Assembly (NCBI GenBank): GCA_026389975.1
Contig: JAPLGV010000309.1
Span: forward strand, 1 to 10,649
Length of the DNA stretch: 10,649 nucleotides
Direction of reading: 5' to 3'
From: Chloroflexota bacterium
GTDB taxonomy: Bacteria; Chloroflexota; Anaerolineae; Anaerolineales; Villigracilaceae
A program made the position numbers and the translations under genes. The notes beneath the pieces were generated by a model that did not search any database, had not been told where the DNA came from, and worked only from the letters and a program-made list of their open reading frames with translations. This document shows positions 1 through 5,720 of the stretch, in pieces. Positions within the stretch are counted from its first letter, which is position 1, and each line of letters starts with the position of its first letter.

Positions 1-351
1 GATGGCTTCCAGGATACGGATTGTCCCCAATGCCGTGACATCGCCCGTGTATTCAGGCAGGTCAAAACTGACCCGCACATGGCTTTGAGCCGCCAAATGG
101 TAGATCTCGGTTGGTTGGAGATTGTATATTAAGTCAAAAAGACTACCCATATCGGTCACATCGCCATAATGAAGATGGAGATTGGTTCCAGCATGGTTAT
201 GTGGATCTTAATAGATGTGGTCGATGCGATGGGTGTTGATCGAACTTGAGCGACGGATCAAACCATGCACTTCATAGCCCTTATCCAGCAAGAGTTCTGC
301 CAGATACGAGCCATCCTGACCAGTGATACCTGTTATGAGGGCTTTGTTCAC
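1..351 (-). pseudogene. gmd: GDP-mannose 4,6-dehydratase, N-terminal part with in-frame stop
   Basis: GDP-mannose 4,6-dehydratase converts GDP-mannose to GDP-4-keto-6-deoxymannose, the precursor of GDP-fucose, GDP-rhamnose and related sugars. The reading frame starts at a GTG (349-351) preceded by an AAGGA-type ribosome site. Residues 6-16 carry the SDR Rossmann loop TGITGQDGSYL, followed by the family signature VHGLIRRSSSINTHRIDHIY. Codon 48 is TAA (208-210), exactly where Gmd proteins continue with DPH. The frame then stays open to the window edge with further Gmd motifs (LHYGDVTD, YHLAAQSHVRVSF, PEYTGDVTALGT). A CAA-to-TAA transition explains the stop. As read, the gene gives only a 47-residue peptide. 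The family assignment is very safe. Whether the stop is a real mutation or a base-call error cannot be told here. The C-terminal part lies outside the window. Confidence 0.9.
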
Positions 352-414
352 AATTAATCCTTGAACCAATATACCAGCTTATCTGGTTGATATGAAAGGA
401 TAGACAGGGGAAAA

Positions 415-480
415 GACGGAGGACCGAGGACAGGAGGCTGACGGAACCGGTCTTCAGTCTTCTGTCCCCGGTCTCCCGTC
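415..480. repeat. GA-rich imperfect inverted repeat (long hairpin)
   Basis: The left arm (415-448) is purine-rich with GGA/GAC units. The right arm (449-480) is its near-complement, centred on the palindrome ACCGGT at 446-451. Aligned, the arms differ by about five transitions and a 2-nt gap, and several of the mismatches would be G-U pairs in RNA. The element fills the gap between the PIN gene stop (516) and the gmd start (351), so it could act as a terminator or attenuator. A short single-arm relative lies at 1211-1240. Confidence 0.75.
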
Positions 481-515
481 TTCGGCCATCCATCCTTGGC
501 CAAGCCAGCCTAGTC

Positions 516-902
516 CTAGCGAATCAGACTTATCGCAACCCCAATATCCAAGTCTTTCCATACCCGGTCAGCCGTAAGCGCGATAGACTGGGTGGTGAGG
601 GCCAGGGCAAGACAGGCGCGGTCCCCGAGCGAGAGCCCCAGAGGCTGGGTGTAAGCAGATAAAAGACCCGCGCGAAAGGCTTGTTCTTCATCAAAAGGGA
701 TGATTTCCAGACCAAGCAAAGTCAACGCCTCGCGATTTTCCCCTTCGGGCATGCCGAGGATAGACAAACGTGTGACTACCTCAGCCAGATTTACTGTTGA
801 AATCACTGAATGCGGTAGAAAAACCAGAACAAGATCGGAGCCATCTTCGGAATTAAGAAGGGACAGGAGGGCCGAGGCATCCAGTACGTAATTACTTACC
901 AC
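516..902 (-). CDS. PIN-domain ribonuclease toxin (VapC-like)
   Basis: 128-residue PIN-domain protein, a metal-dependent RNase of the kind that acts as the toxin of VapBC-type modules by cutting tRNA or other RNA. The acidic active-site residues sit in family order: D8 in VLDASALL, E41 in VNLAEV, D94 in SLGDRACLALA and D112 in LTADR. The length is normal for the family and no defect is seen. The start (ATG, 900-902) overlaps the 3' end of the antitoxin gene by 11 bases, which implies coupled translation. The RNA target cannot be read from sequence. Stop codon TAG at 516-518. The pair sits inside a nucleotide-sugar locus with which it has no obvious functional link. Confidence 0.88.
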   Translation of the reverse strand: MVSNYVLDASALLSLLNSEDGSDLVLVFLPHSVISTVNLAEVVTRLSILGMPEGENREALTLLGLEIIPFDEEQAFRAGLLSAYTQPLGLSLGDRACLALALTTQSIALTADRVWKDLDIGVAISLIR

Positions 903-1137
903 GCGCTTCTTCCCGCCGGGCTTTAATCAACTCATCCACCAGGGAAACCCCTTGGGGTACATACTGCCTGACAACTTTTTGTGCCAGGTTCACTGCTTGT
1001 TGCACAGGAATCAAGCGGATGGAATCATTCTCCAACCGCGCCACAATCTCATCGCCTGCTTTGATGTTCAAGGCCTTGCGCAGTTTCACCGGCACAACCA
1101 ATCTGCCACCTTTACCAATTTGAACCCTGGTTGCCAT
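892..1137 (-). CDS. AbrB/MazE-family antitoxin
   Basis: 81-residue protein with an N-terminal SpoVT/AbrB swapped-hairpin DNA-binding domain (about residues 3-47: VQIGKGGRLVVPVKLRKALNI, then GDEIVARLENDSIRLIPV) and a charged C-terminal tail (SLVDELIKARREEARGK) that would bind and neutralise the toxin. In this family the antitoxin, alone or with the toxin, binds the operon promoter and represses it. Start ATG at 1135-1137 is preceded by AAGAAGGTGA. The gene overlaps the PIN gene by 11 bases and is first in the operon. Function follows from domain and partner; confidence is high for the family and good for the role. Confidence 0.87.
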   Translation of the reverse strand: MATRVQIGKGGRLVVPVKLRKALNIKAGDEIVARLENDSIRLIPVQQAVNLAQKVVRQYVPQGVSLVDELIKARREEARGK

Positions 1138-1173
1138 ATATTGTCACCTTCTTAAAATGAGCCACTTTTAAAA

Positions 1174-1191
1174 ATTATACCATTAATTATA
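1174..1191 (-). promoter_or_regulatory. Putative toxin-antitoxin promoter/operator with doubled TATAAT
   Basis: On the minus strand two perfect TATAAT hexamers (1186-1191 and 1174-1179) lie 12 bp apart in the direct repeat GGTATAATTAAT / GGTATAATTTTT, about 37-50 bp upstream of the antitoxin start. No good -35 hexamer is visible at the right spacing for either. The doubled element could also be the operator bound by the AbrB-like antitoxin; that is inference. Confidence 0.5.
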
Positions 1192-1210
1192 CCGTATCCA
1201 TAAAGAATGA

Positions 1211-1240
1211 CTCCGTCTCCCGTCCTCGTCCGTCCTCCCA
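1211..1240. repeat. GA-rich repeat tract related to 415-480
   Basis: The minus strand reads as GGA/GAC units (GGACGGACGAGGACGGGAG) and closely resembles one arm of the 415-480 hairpin. It sits between the ugd stop (1243) and the toxin-antitoxin promoter, so the toxin cassette is bracketed by related repeats. Confidence 0.55.
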
Positions 1241-1242
1241 AC

Positions 1243-2610
1243 CTACCTCCCCACCCCAACATACCGGTAGCCCAGGCGTTCTAGTTCCTCACGGTCAAGG
1301 AAATTGCGCCCATCCAGAATAAGCGGATTGTTCAACATCGGTTTGATCTCAACCCACTTCAATCTGCGATATTCAGGCCATTCAGTGACCAGAACAATCG
1401 CATCTGCATCCTGAATGGCCTCCAGCGGCTCATCACAATAGGTAACGCCGAGTTCTGAATAAAACCGGCGGGCATTGGTCAAGGCCACCGGGTCGGTAGC
1501 CATCACACGCGCGCCCTGCCGGAGAAGGTGACTGGCAATATCCAAGGATGGCGCATCCCGTAGATCATCCGTATTCGGCTTGAACGCAAAACCGAGTAAT
1601 GCAATCGTACGCCCCTTCAGAATTTTCAGCTCATGGAGCAGGGTATCCACGACCCAGGTGCGCTGGCGATAATTCACATCGCGGGCAGCCTGGACGATTG
1701 GCATCGTTATCCCATATTCTTTGGAAGTAGCCACCAGCGCAGAAGTGTCCTTCCCAAAGCAACTGCCGCCCCAGCCAATGCCAGCCTGCAGGAAACGCGG
1801 ACCGATGCGACTGTCCAGGCCCATCCCATGCGTCACCTGGGTAATATCTGCGCCAACTTTTGCGGTCAATTGAGCCATTTCATTGGCGAAACTGATCTTT
1901 ACAGCCAGAAAGGCATTGGCGGCATACTTGATCATTTCAGCCGAGGCCAGGTCACAGGTCACAACCGGAACAGCACTGAGACCTTCGGGTCGGGGAAGAA
2001 AGGCGGGAGCTGGAAAATCCTGATTGAGCAGTGGCCGGTAAAGATTGGTTAATAAATCAATCGCACGCGCATCTTCTGCGCCAATCACAATCCGTTCCGG
2101 GTAAAGCGTATCGAAGACGGCCGATCCCTGGCGGAGAAATTCCGGGTTGGATGCCACCGCGTACATTCCATTTGGTTTACATCCCTTGCAGCCACCGTAC
2201 GCATCCCGCACGAGTGCTCCCACCCAGTTCCCGGAACCAATCGGCACCGTGGATTTGTTGACAACCACGGTGAAATGGTCTTCCAAGCGCTCCCCAATTG
2301 CTTCCGCAGCCGCTTTCACCTGGCTCAGATCACAACTTCCATCGGGCAGGGAAGGCGTTCCTACAGCAATGAAAACCACATCGCAGGTGTTGAAATCCAC
2401 ATCCTCGTACGAGGTGGTAAACCTGATATTCTCTTTTGCCAGGGTCATCAATTCAGGCAAGCCCGGCTCGTAGATTGGCGACATCCCGTCCCGAAGCAAA
2501 GATACTTTTTTCTCATCAATATCCAGGCAAACCACCTGGTGCCCAAGATAGGCCAAAGCCACACCGGTTGTCAGCCCAACGTAACCTGTTCCAACCACCA
2601 AAACTCTCAT
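1243..2610 (-). CDS. ugd: UDP-glucose 6-dehydrogenase
   Basis: 455-residue NAD-dependent enzyme that oxidises UDP-glucose in two steps to UDP-glucuronate, a precursor of capsular and exopolysaccharide sugars. It has the N-terminal Rossmann motif VVGTGYVG (5-12), T121 in KSTVPIG, E157 in SNPEFLRQGS, K228 and N232 in EMIKYAANAF, the catalytic C284 in GWGGSCFGKD with D288, and a C-terminal UDP-binding domain (GFAFKPNTDDLRDAPS). All expected catalytic residues are present. A small insertion with a CKGCK motif (about 141-145) follows the NAD domain and is unusual. ATG at 2610 is chosen because GAGGAG lies about 8 nt upstream; an in-frame GTG at 2616 is too close to that site. It lies 37 bp downstream of the epimerase remnant and is probably co-transcribed with it. 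Confidence 0.95.
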   Translation of the reverse strand: MRVLVVGTGYVGLTTGVALAYLGHQVVCLDIDEKKVSLLRDGMSPIYEPGLPELMTLAKENIRFTTSYEDVDFNTCDVVFIAVGTPSLPDGSCDLSQVKAAAEAIGERLEDHFTVVVNKSTVPIGSGNWVGALVRDAYGGCKGCKPNGMYAVASNPEFLRQGSAVFDTLYPERIVIGAEDARAIDLLTNLYRPLLNQDFPAPAFLPRPEGLSAVPVVTCDLASAEMIKYAANAFLAVKISFANEMAQLTAKVGADITQVTHGMGLDSRIGPRFLQAGIGWGGSCFGKDTSALVATSKEYGITMPIVQAARDVNYRQRTWVVDTLLHELKILKGRTIALLGFAFKPNTDDLRDAPSLDIASHLLRQGARVMATDPVALTNARRFYSELGVTYCDEPLEAIQDADAIVLVTEWPEYRRLKWVEIKPMLNNPLILDGRNFLDREELERLGYRYVGVGR

Positions 2611-2647
2611 GCGCACTGCTCCTCGTTTTCGAATGTACTTCGATTGC

Positions 2648-3016
2648 TCAACCTGTCGCTATTCCTTTTACCCAAACACGTTCAGCGATAACCCAATCTA
2701 CCAAACGCTGAACTCCATCCCCAATCCCAATTTTGGGCTGCCAACCCAGTAGATTGCGGGCCTTGCTCACGTCGGCATGGTTGGTCAGCACGTCCGCCAG
2801 ATTGGGTGGATGGCGCTCGATGACGGCTTTCTTGCCAATCTGCTTTTCAAGCAGGGTAATCAAGGCATTCATCGTGATAACTTCGTGGCCGCCCAGGTTG
2901 ATAATTTCATAGCCAAGCGGCTTCAGGGCGGCAATCGTCCCATACGCAATATCATCTTCATCTGGGATAGGTTTGCCACTCTGCAAGCATGATTCTACCG
3001 CACATTCAAAACCCAA
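2648..3016 (-). pseudogene. NDP-sugar epimerase/dehydratase, C-terminal remnant
   Basis: The frame encodes the C-terminal third of an extended SDR nucleotide-sugar epimerase, most like UDP-glucuronate 4-epimerase: DDIAYGTIAALKPLGYEIIN, LGGHEVITMNALI, then ADVSKARNLLGWQPKIG and a VQRLVDWV terminus. The N-terminal Rossmann domain and the YxxxK catalytic pair are missing, and an in-frame TAG (3032-3034) closes the frame upstream. The only start-like codon is a TTG at 3016 without a ribosome site. The join GKPIPDEDDIAYG also seems to have lost the usual GDG...RDFTYVDD stretch of about a dozen residues. I read this as a decayed gene. Its partner ugd makes the substrate such an epimerase would use. 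The exact sugar specificity cannot be assigned. Confidence 0.8.
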
Positions 3017-3075
3017 AACGAATTGTCCTGGCTACAAGTTTTATCACCTTGCGGGCACCGTCACCTGTTTTTCCA

Positions 3076-3102
3076 GCATCCGCCCTTCAGACATGCGGAT
3101 GC
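3076..3102. repeat. Small hairpin in the nusG-epimerase gap
   Basis: GCATCCGC (3076-3083) is the exact complement of GCGGATGC (3095-3102), with an 11-nt loop. It lies between the NusG-like gene and the epimerase remnant. No T-run follows on either strand, so it is not a classical terminator; it could be an RNA stability element or chance. Confidence 0.35.
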
Positions 3103-3141
3103 ATGTCAGAACATTCTTACACTTTTACCAGCCTGCCGTCC

Positions 3142-3159
3142 GCGGCCTTACCCGGCCGC
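3142..3159 (-). terminator. Possible weak terminator hairpin after the NusG-like gene
   Basis: GCGGCC (3142-3147) and GGCCGC (3154-3159) form a 6-bp GC stem with a 6-nt loop, beginning 10 bp past the NusG-like stop codon (3169-3171). No U-tract follows on the minus strand, so intrinsic termination is doubtful. Confidence 0.25.
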
Positions 3160-3168
3160 AGCACGCGG

Positions 3169-3675
3169 CTATTTTTTCGGGCGGATCTGTCCGGCTGGCA
3201 GGTCCACTGGCATCTGCCGGTTGCGGAGCAGTTTCAATAAGACGCGCACGCGTTCCAGACCGGGCAGGCGGGCGTCGAAAATGGCTTCGTACCCGGCAAA
3301 TGGTCCGGAATGGATCACGACCGTTGCGCCAATTTTTAAAGCATCAAACAATTCACCACCGGCACCATTGATCTCGTCCACGCGTTGCCGGATGGCGTGG
3401 ATCAAGCCATCCGGTACATTAGCCGGTGTTCCTCCGAACATAATCAAGCCAGCAGAACCGGGCATGTAATGCAAGGCGGACAATCCCATTTTATCCAAAT
3501 CTACATGCATAAATACGTATCCGGGGAAGTACGGCCTGACCTTGCGCGCGCGTGGGTTGACAACCTGTACCCGAATTCTCGGATAGAATGTTTCGATCCT
3601 GCGGATTTCGAGTTGCTCGGCCAGCAATTCTTCTTTGTGAGGCTTGCTGTGCAAGACATACCACTCTACAGCCAT
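3169..3675 (-). CDS. NusG-family transcription elongation/antitermination factor (RfaH-like paralogue)
   Basis: 168-residue protein with an N-terminal NGN domain (about 1-105; EWYVLHSKPHKEELLAEQL and the signature YFPGYVFMHVDL at 49-60) and a C-terminal KOW domain (about 112-165; LKIGATVVIHSGPFAGYEAIF). NusG proteins bind the RNA polymerase clamp; specialised paralogues such as RfaH, UpxY and LoaP load on particular long operons and suppress pausing or termination. Its place directly upstream of nucleotide-sugar genes on the same strand fits such a role. The housekeeping nusG usually lies beside secE and rplK, which are absent here. ATG at 3675 is chosen; an upstream in-frame TTG (3693) would add six residues without a better ribosome site. 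No ops or JUMPstart-like element was recognised, so the target operon is inferred from position only. Confidence 0.85.
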   Translation of the reverse strand: MAVEWYVLHSKPHKEELLAEQLEIRRIETFYPRIRVQVVNPRARKVRPYFPGYVFMHVDLDKMGLSALHYMPGSAGLIMFGGTPANVPDGLIHAIRQRVDEINGAGGELFDALKIGATVVIHSGPFAGYEAIFDARLPGLERVRVLLKLLRNRQMPVDLPAGQIRPKK

Positions 3676-3718
3676 CTTCTCTCTATCCGTCAAAAGGACA
3701 AAACCTATCTTGGATCAA

Positions 3719-3745
3719 AGGCCTGACCCCAAAAGATTTTGTCAA
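3719..3745 (-). promoter_or_regulatory. TTGACA-containing element upstream of the NusG-like gene
   Basis: The minus strand reads TTGACAAAATC, then TTTTGGGGTCAGGCC. TTGACA (3740-3745) is a perfect -35 hexamer, but no convincing -10 lies 16-18 nt downstream. The block also contains a small CAAAA/TTTTG hairpin and may instead be part of a dispersed repeat. The remaining spacer 3746-3837 shows nothing I can assign. Confidence 0.25.
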
Positions 3746-3837
3746 GCCCAAATGTGGCAAAACAGCCCTGATGAACCAATTTTTGGCAGTCTGCTTCCAT
3801 GGGGAAAAACCGGGACCATTTACTGCTCCCTGAATAA

Positions 3838-3984
3838 TTGAGTCCACTGCAAAAAGGTCTTTAACACGAAGGACACGACGTACACAAAGGATAAGTGATA
3901 AAGGATTTTTCTTCGTGCCCACCTGCCCCCGGTATTTGGGGGTTCGTGACCTTTGTGTTTAGATGTTTTTTGCAGTAGAGTCAT
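3838..3984. mobile_element. MITE-like element with about 35-bp terminal inverted repeats
   Basis: The left end (3838-3872) and the complement of the right end (3950-3984) align over 35 bp with roughly two thirds identity. The blocks ACTGCAAAAA, AACAC and AAGG are shared exactly. The 147-bp element encodes no protein and has a central CCCCC/GGGGG hairpin (3926-3942) plus ACACGAAGG/ACACAAAGG-type internal repeats. These are the marks of a miniature inverted-repeat element mobilised in trans. No clean target-site duplication is visible, so insertion may be old or the ends slightly misplaced. Confidence 0.55.
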
Positions 3985-4046
3985 AAATCTGTGAACTTTT
4001 CTTTATCGAAAGGCTCGTAAATAACGAGATTTTGTTTCAGATATTT

Positions 4047-4120
4047 ACGTGGTAGTCCCGGTTCCAGCATATCATCCCGAATCTCCTACGGGACGGGACG
4101 TGGTAGTCCCGGTTCCAGCA
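4047..4120. repeat. Two copies of a 23-bp perfect direct repeat, period 51
   Basis: Copies at 4047-4069 and 4098-4120 are identical (ACGTGGTAGTCCCGG, then TTCCAGCA). The 28-bp spacer contains GGGACGGGACG, and the second copy is followed by a further CGGGACG. The repeat lies between the flavoenzyme stop (4143) and the MITE-like element. It could be a remnant of a tandem array or a binding site; there are too few units and the wrong spacing for CRISPR. Bases 3985-4046 and 4121-4142 show nothing else. Confidence 0.8.
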
Positions 4121-4142
4121 CGGGACGCAGTACCCTGTAATC

Positions 4143-5477
4143 TCAAAATCCCATCGCGGTGAACATCTCATCGTTTGTGGGGAATTTGAATTCCTCCACG
4201 CCACGCTTTTGTGCTTCGGCCTTTTCAGCTTCTTCCAGTTTCGCCAGATGGATTTTATCCACCAAGCGCTGGTGAGTCTCCTCCAGACGCTGCTCGAATT
4301 TCTCCACCACGTTATCCAGGTCACGCATCGGCGACTGGGTCTGGAGAAATGCCAGCACCGCTTCGGCCGCGTTCTCGCCGTCCCGGCGGGCGTAGCCTAC
4401 CAGGCCAGTACTTGCCTGCCGCGCCCAGCCTGCCAGGAACACGCGCTCCATCGGCTGGTTGGAATCCGGGTTGAAGGCCTCATAGGAAAGATGATCCACC
4501 GGGAAACGCGGTTCTTTGACAGTCACGTAAGAGTCGTTGTAGATCGGCACACAGAAATCCCTGTCCACTGTGTCGCCAATGGCGAAGATGACCGTATCGG
4601 CTTCGACCTGGTGGGTATTGCCGGTGCCGCGCGCCTTGACGTTACCATCCACGGCCACCAGCGTATTCTCTTCCACTTTCAGCCCGGTTACGCCGCTTAT
4701 CCAATCTCCCATGATACGGACGGGCGTTGCCAGGAATTCGAAGTGGAAGCGCGTTTGTGAGACTGGCTCGAGGGCCTTGGTCCGCGCGTCGGTAAAGGCG
4801 GCCTTGGCCGCGAGCGGGTCCTGACCGGCAGCCTGCAGGATGGGAGCAACGCGGGCGAACTCGGCATCCAGCGCAGCCGGGTCCAGGTTGGCGGCCACAC
4901 ATTCCATTTCTTTGCGGATAAATTTCACTTCTGCCGGACCACGCCGTACAACGGCGACCACCTCATCCACTTTGCAATCGCGGATAAGATAGTGAGCGAT
5001 GTCCATCATCACATTCCCCGCCCCCACCACGGCCACACGCTTGCCGAGCAAGTACTTCTTTCCGCTGAAGGGCGGTAACAGGTTATAGTGAAAAACGATA
5101 TTTTTTGCATGGTAAACACCGGGCAGATTTTCACCCGGCAGGCGCAGCCACTTGGTGCCCTGCGCGCCGGTGGTCACCAGCACGGCCTGGAAACCGGATT
5201 CGAGCAGGTCCTCAAGCACGATGTTGCCGCCACAACAGACAGTCACGTTTCCATAATAGTCAATCAGAGGCAATGCCAGGATTTTCTTGAACTGGTTGCG
5301 CAAACCCTGTCTCAGCTTGAATTTGTCCCAGTAAATTCCATATTCGGCCAGGCCGCCGGGTTTGATATCGCGGTTGAATAGCACTACCCGCGCCCCGCTT
5401 TCGGCCAACTTTCGCGCGGCATACAGGCCCGCGGGTCCGGCCCCGACCACAGCCAGCATATATTTCGAATCTTCCAT
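4143..5477 (-). CDS. FAD-dependent ferredoxin-NADP reductase-like oxidoreductase
   Basis: 444-residue two-nucleotide-binding flavoprotein of the adrenodoxin reductase/FprA type, which passes electrons between NAD(P)H and ferredoxin-like carriers in the cytoplasm. FAD binding: VVGAGPAGLYAARKL (10-24). The family-typical GGLAEYGI follows at 41-48. NAD(P) binding: VAVVGAGNVMMDIAHYLI (148-165) with VVRRGPAE at 176-183. The C-terminal FAD motif is FLAGWARQASTGLVGYARRDG (347-367). Beyond the usual fold, residues about 388-428 form a charged, coiled-coil-like tail (EKFEQRLEETHQRL, LAKLEEAEKAEAQKR) that might serve partner binding. ATG at 5477 is chosen: AGGAG lies about 8 nt upstream, and the Rossmann strand begins just after. 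A longer frame from 5576 would translate through a 76-bp hairpin and is rejected. The electron partner is unknown. Confidence 0.85.
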   Translation of the reverse strand: MEDSKYMLAVVGAGPAGLYAARKLAESGARVVLFNRDIKPGGLAEYGIYWDKFKLRQGLRNQFKKILALPLIDYYGNVTVCCGGNIVLEDLLESGFQAVLVTTGAQGTKWLRLPGENLPGVYHAKNIVFHYNLLPPFSGKKYLLGKRVAVVGAGNVMMDIAHYLIRDCKVDEVVAVVRRGPAEVKFIRKEMECVAANLDPAALDAEFARVAPILQAAGQDPLAAKAAFTDARTKALEPVSQTRFHFEFLATPVRIMGDWISGVTGLKVEENTLVAVDGNVKARGTGNTHQVEADTVIFAIGDTVDRDFCVPIYNDSYVTVKEPRFPVDHLSYEAFNPDSNQPMERVFLAGWARQASTGLVGYARRDGENAAEAVLAFLQTQSPMRDLDNVVEKFEQRLEETHQRLVDKIHLAKLEEAEKAEAQKRGVEEFKFPTNDEMFTAMGF

Positions 5478-5510
5478 CCAGGTTCTCCTGATAAGATAAT
5501 GCAGGTAACT

Positions 5511-5586
5511 TCTCAATAAGAGGGGATGGGGGGTGTGCGGGCGGCTTCGCCGCCCGTACAACCCCCTGCTCCCCATGTTATTGAGA
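5511..5586. repeat. 76-bp hairpin element with 9-bp perfect ends
   Basis: TCTCAATAA (5511-5519) matches TTATTGAGA (5578-5586) perfectly in reverse complement. Inside, GGGG/CCCC-rich arms lead to a perfect CGGGCGGC-TTC-GCCGCCCG core. The whole sequence folds as one long imperfect stem. It lies in the leader of the flavoenzyme gene, 34 bp upstream of its start. The GC core resembles REP/BIME-type palindromes, so it is probably a dispersed element, but it could also affect that mRNA. Confidence 0.8.
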
Positions 5587-5602
5587 TGATGCTTCTGCAG
5601 GA

Positions 5603-5631
5603 ATTATAGCCGTTGGTCAATAGGTGGGCAA
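5603..5631 (-). promoter_or_regulatory. Putative sigma70-type promoter of the flavoenzyme gene
   Basis: Minus-strand TTGCCC (5626-5631), a 17-nt spacer and a perfect TATAAT (5603-5608). Transcription would begin near 5596 and include the 76-bp hairpin in an approximately 120-nt leader. Confidence 0.55.
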
Positions 5632-5691
5632 GGACAAAAGTCGCACTTTAAATACACCTCTTACAACCCCCCGCATTTTTCAACTCTATGC

Positions 5692-5697
5692 TATATT
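5692..5697 (+). promoter_or_regulatory. Possible -10 element of the membrane protein/M16 operon
   Basis: TATATT at 5692-5697 lies 23 bp before the ATG at 5721. No recognisable -35 is found at 16-18 bp upstream, so this is weak. The operon is divergent from the flavoenzyme gene and must have its promoter in about 5587-5715. Confidence 0.25.
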
Positions 5698-5720
5698 TAT
5701 GTGAGATCAGGAGCAGAACC

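Noticed and set aside
3683..3922. 79-residue open frame on the minus strand over the MITE-like element
   Set aside because: Its translation (RVLRVKDLFAVDS) comes from the repeat itself. There is no ribosome site and no family resemblance.
4047..4120. CRISPR array
   Set aside because: Only two copies, with GC-rich self-similar surroundings and no cas genes.
3676..4142. ops/JUMPstart element for the NusG-like factor
   Set aside because: I looked for a GGCGGTAGC-like sequence in the leaders on the minus strand and found none.
4037..4324. Repeated peptide CWNRDYHV in a minus-strand frame
   Set aside because: It is the 23-bp DNA direct repeat read in frame. The upstream part is the wrong frame of the flavoenzyme gene.
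5478..5576. Longer flavoenzyme start at 5576
   Set aside because: The added 33 residues are encoded by the hairpin repeat, while ATG 5477 has a good ribosome site immediately before the Rossmann strand.
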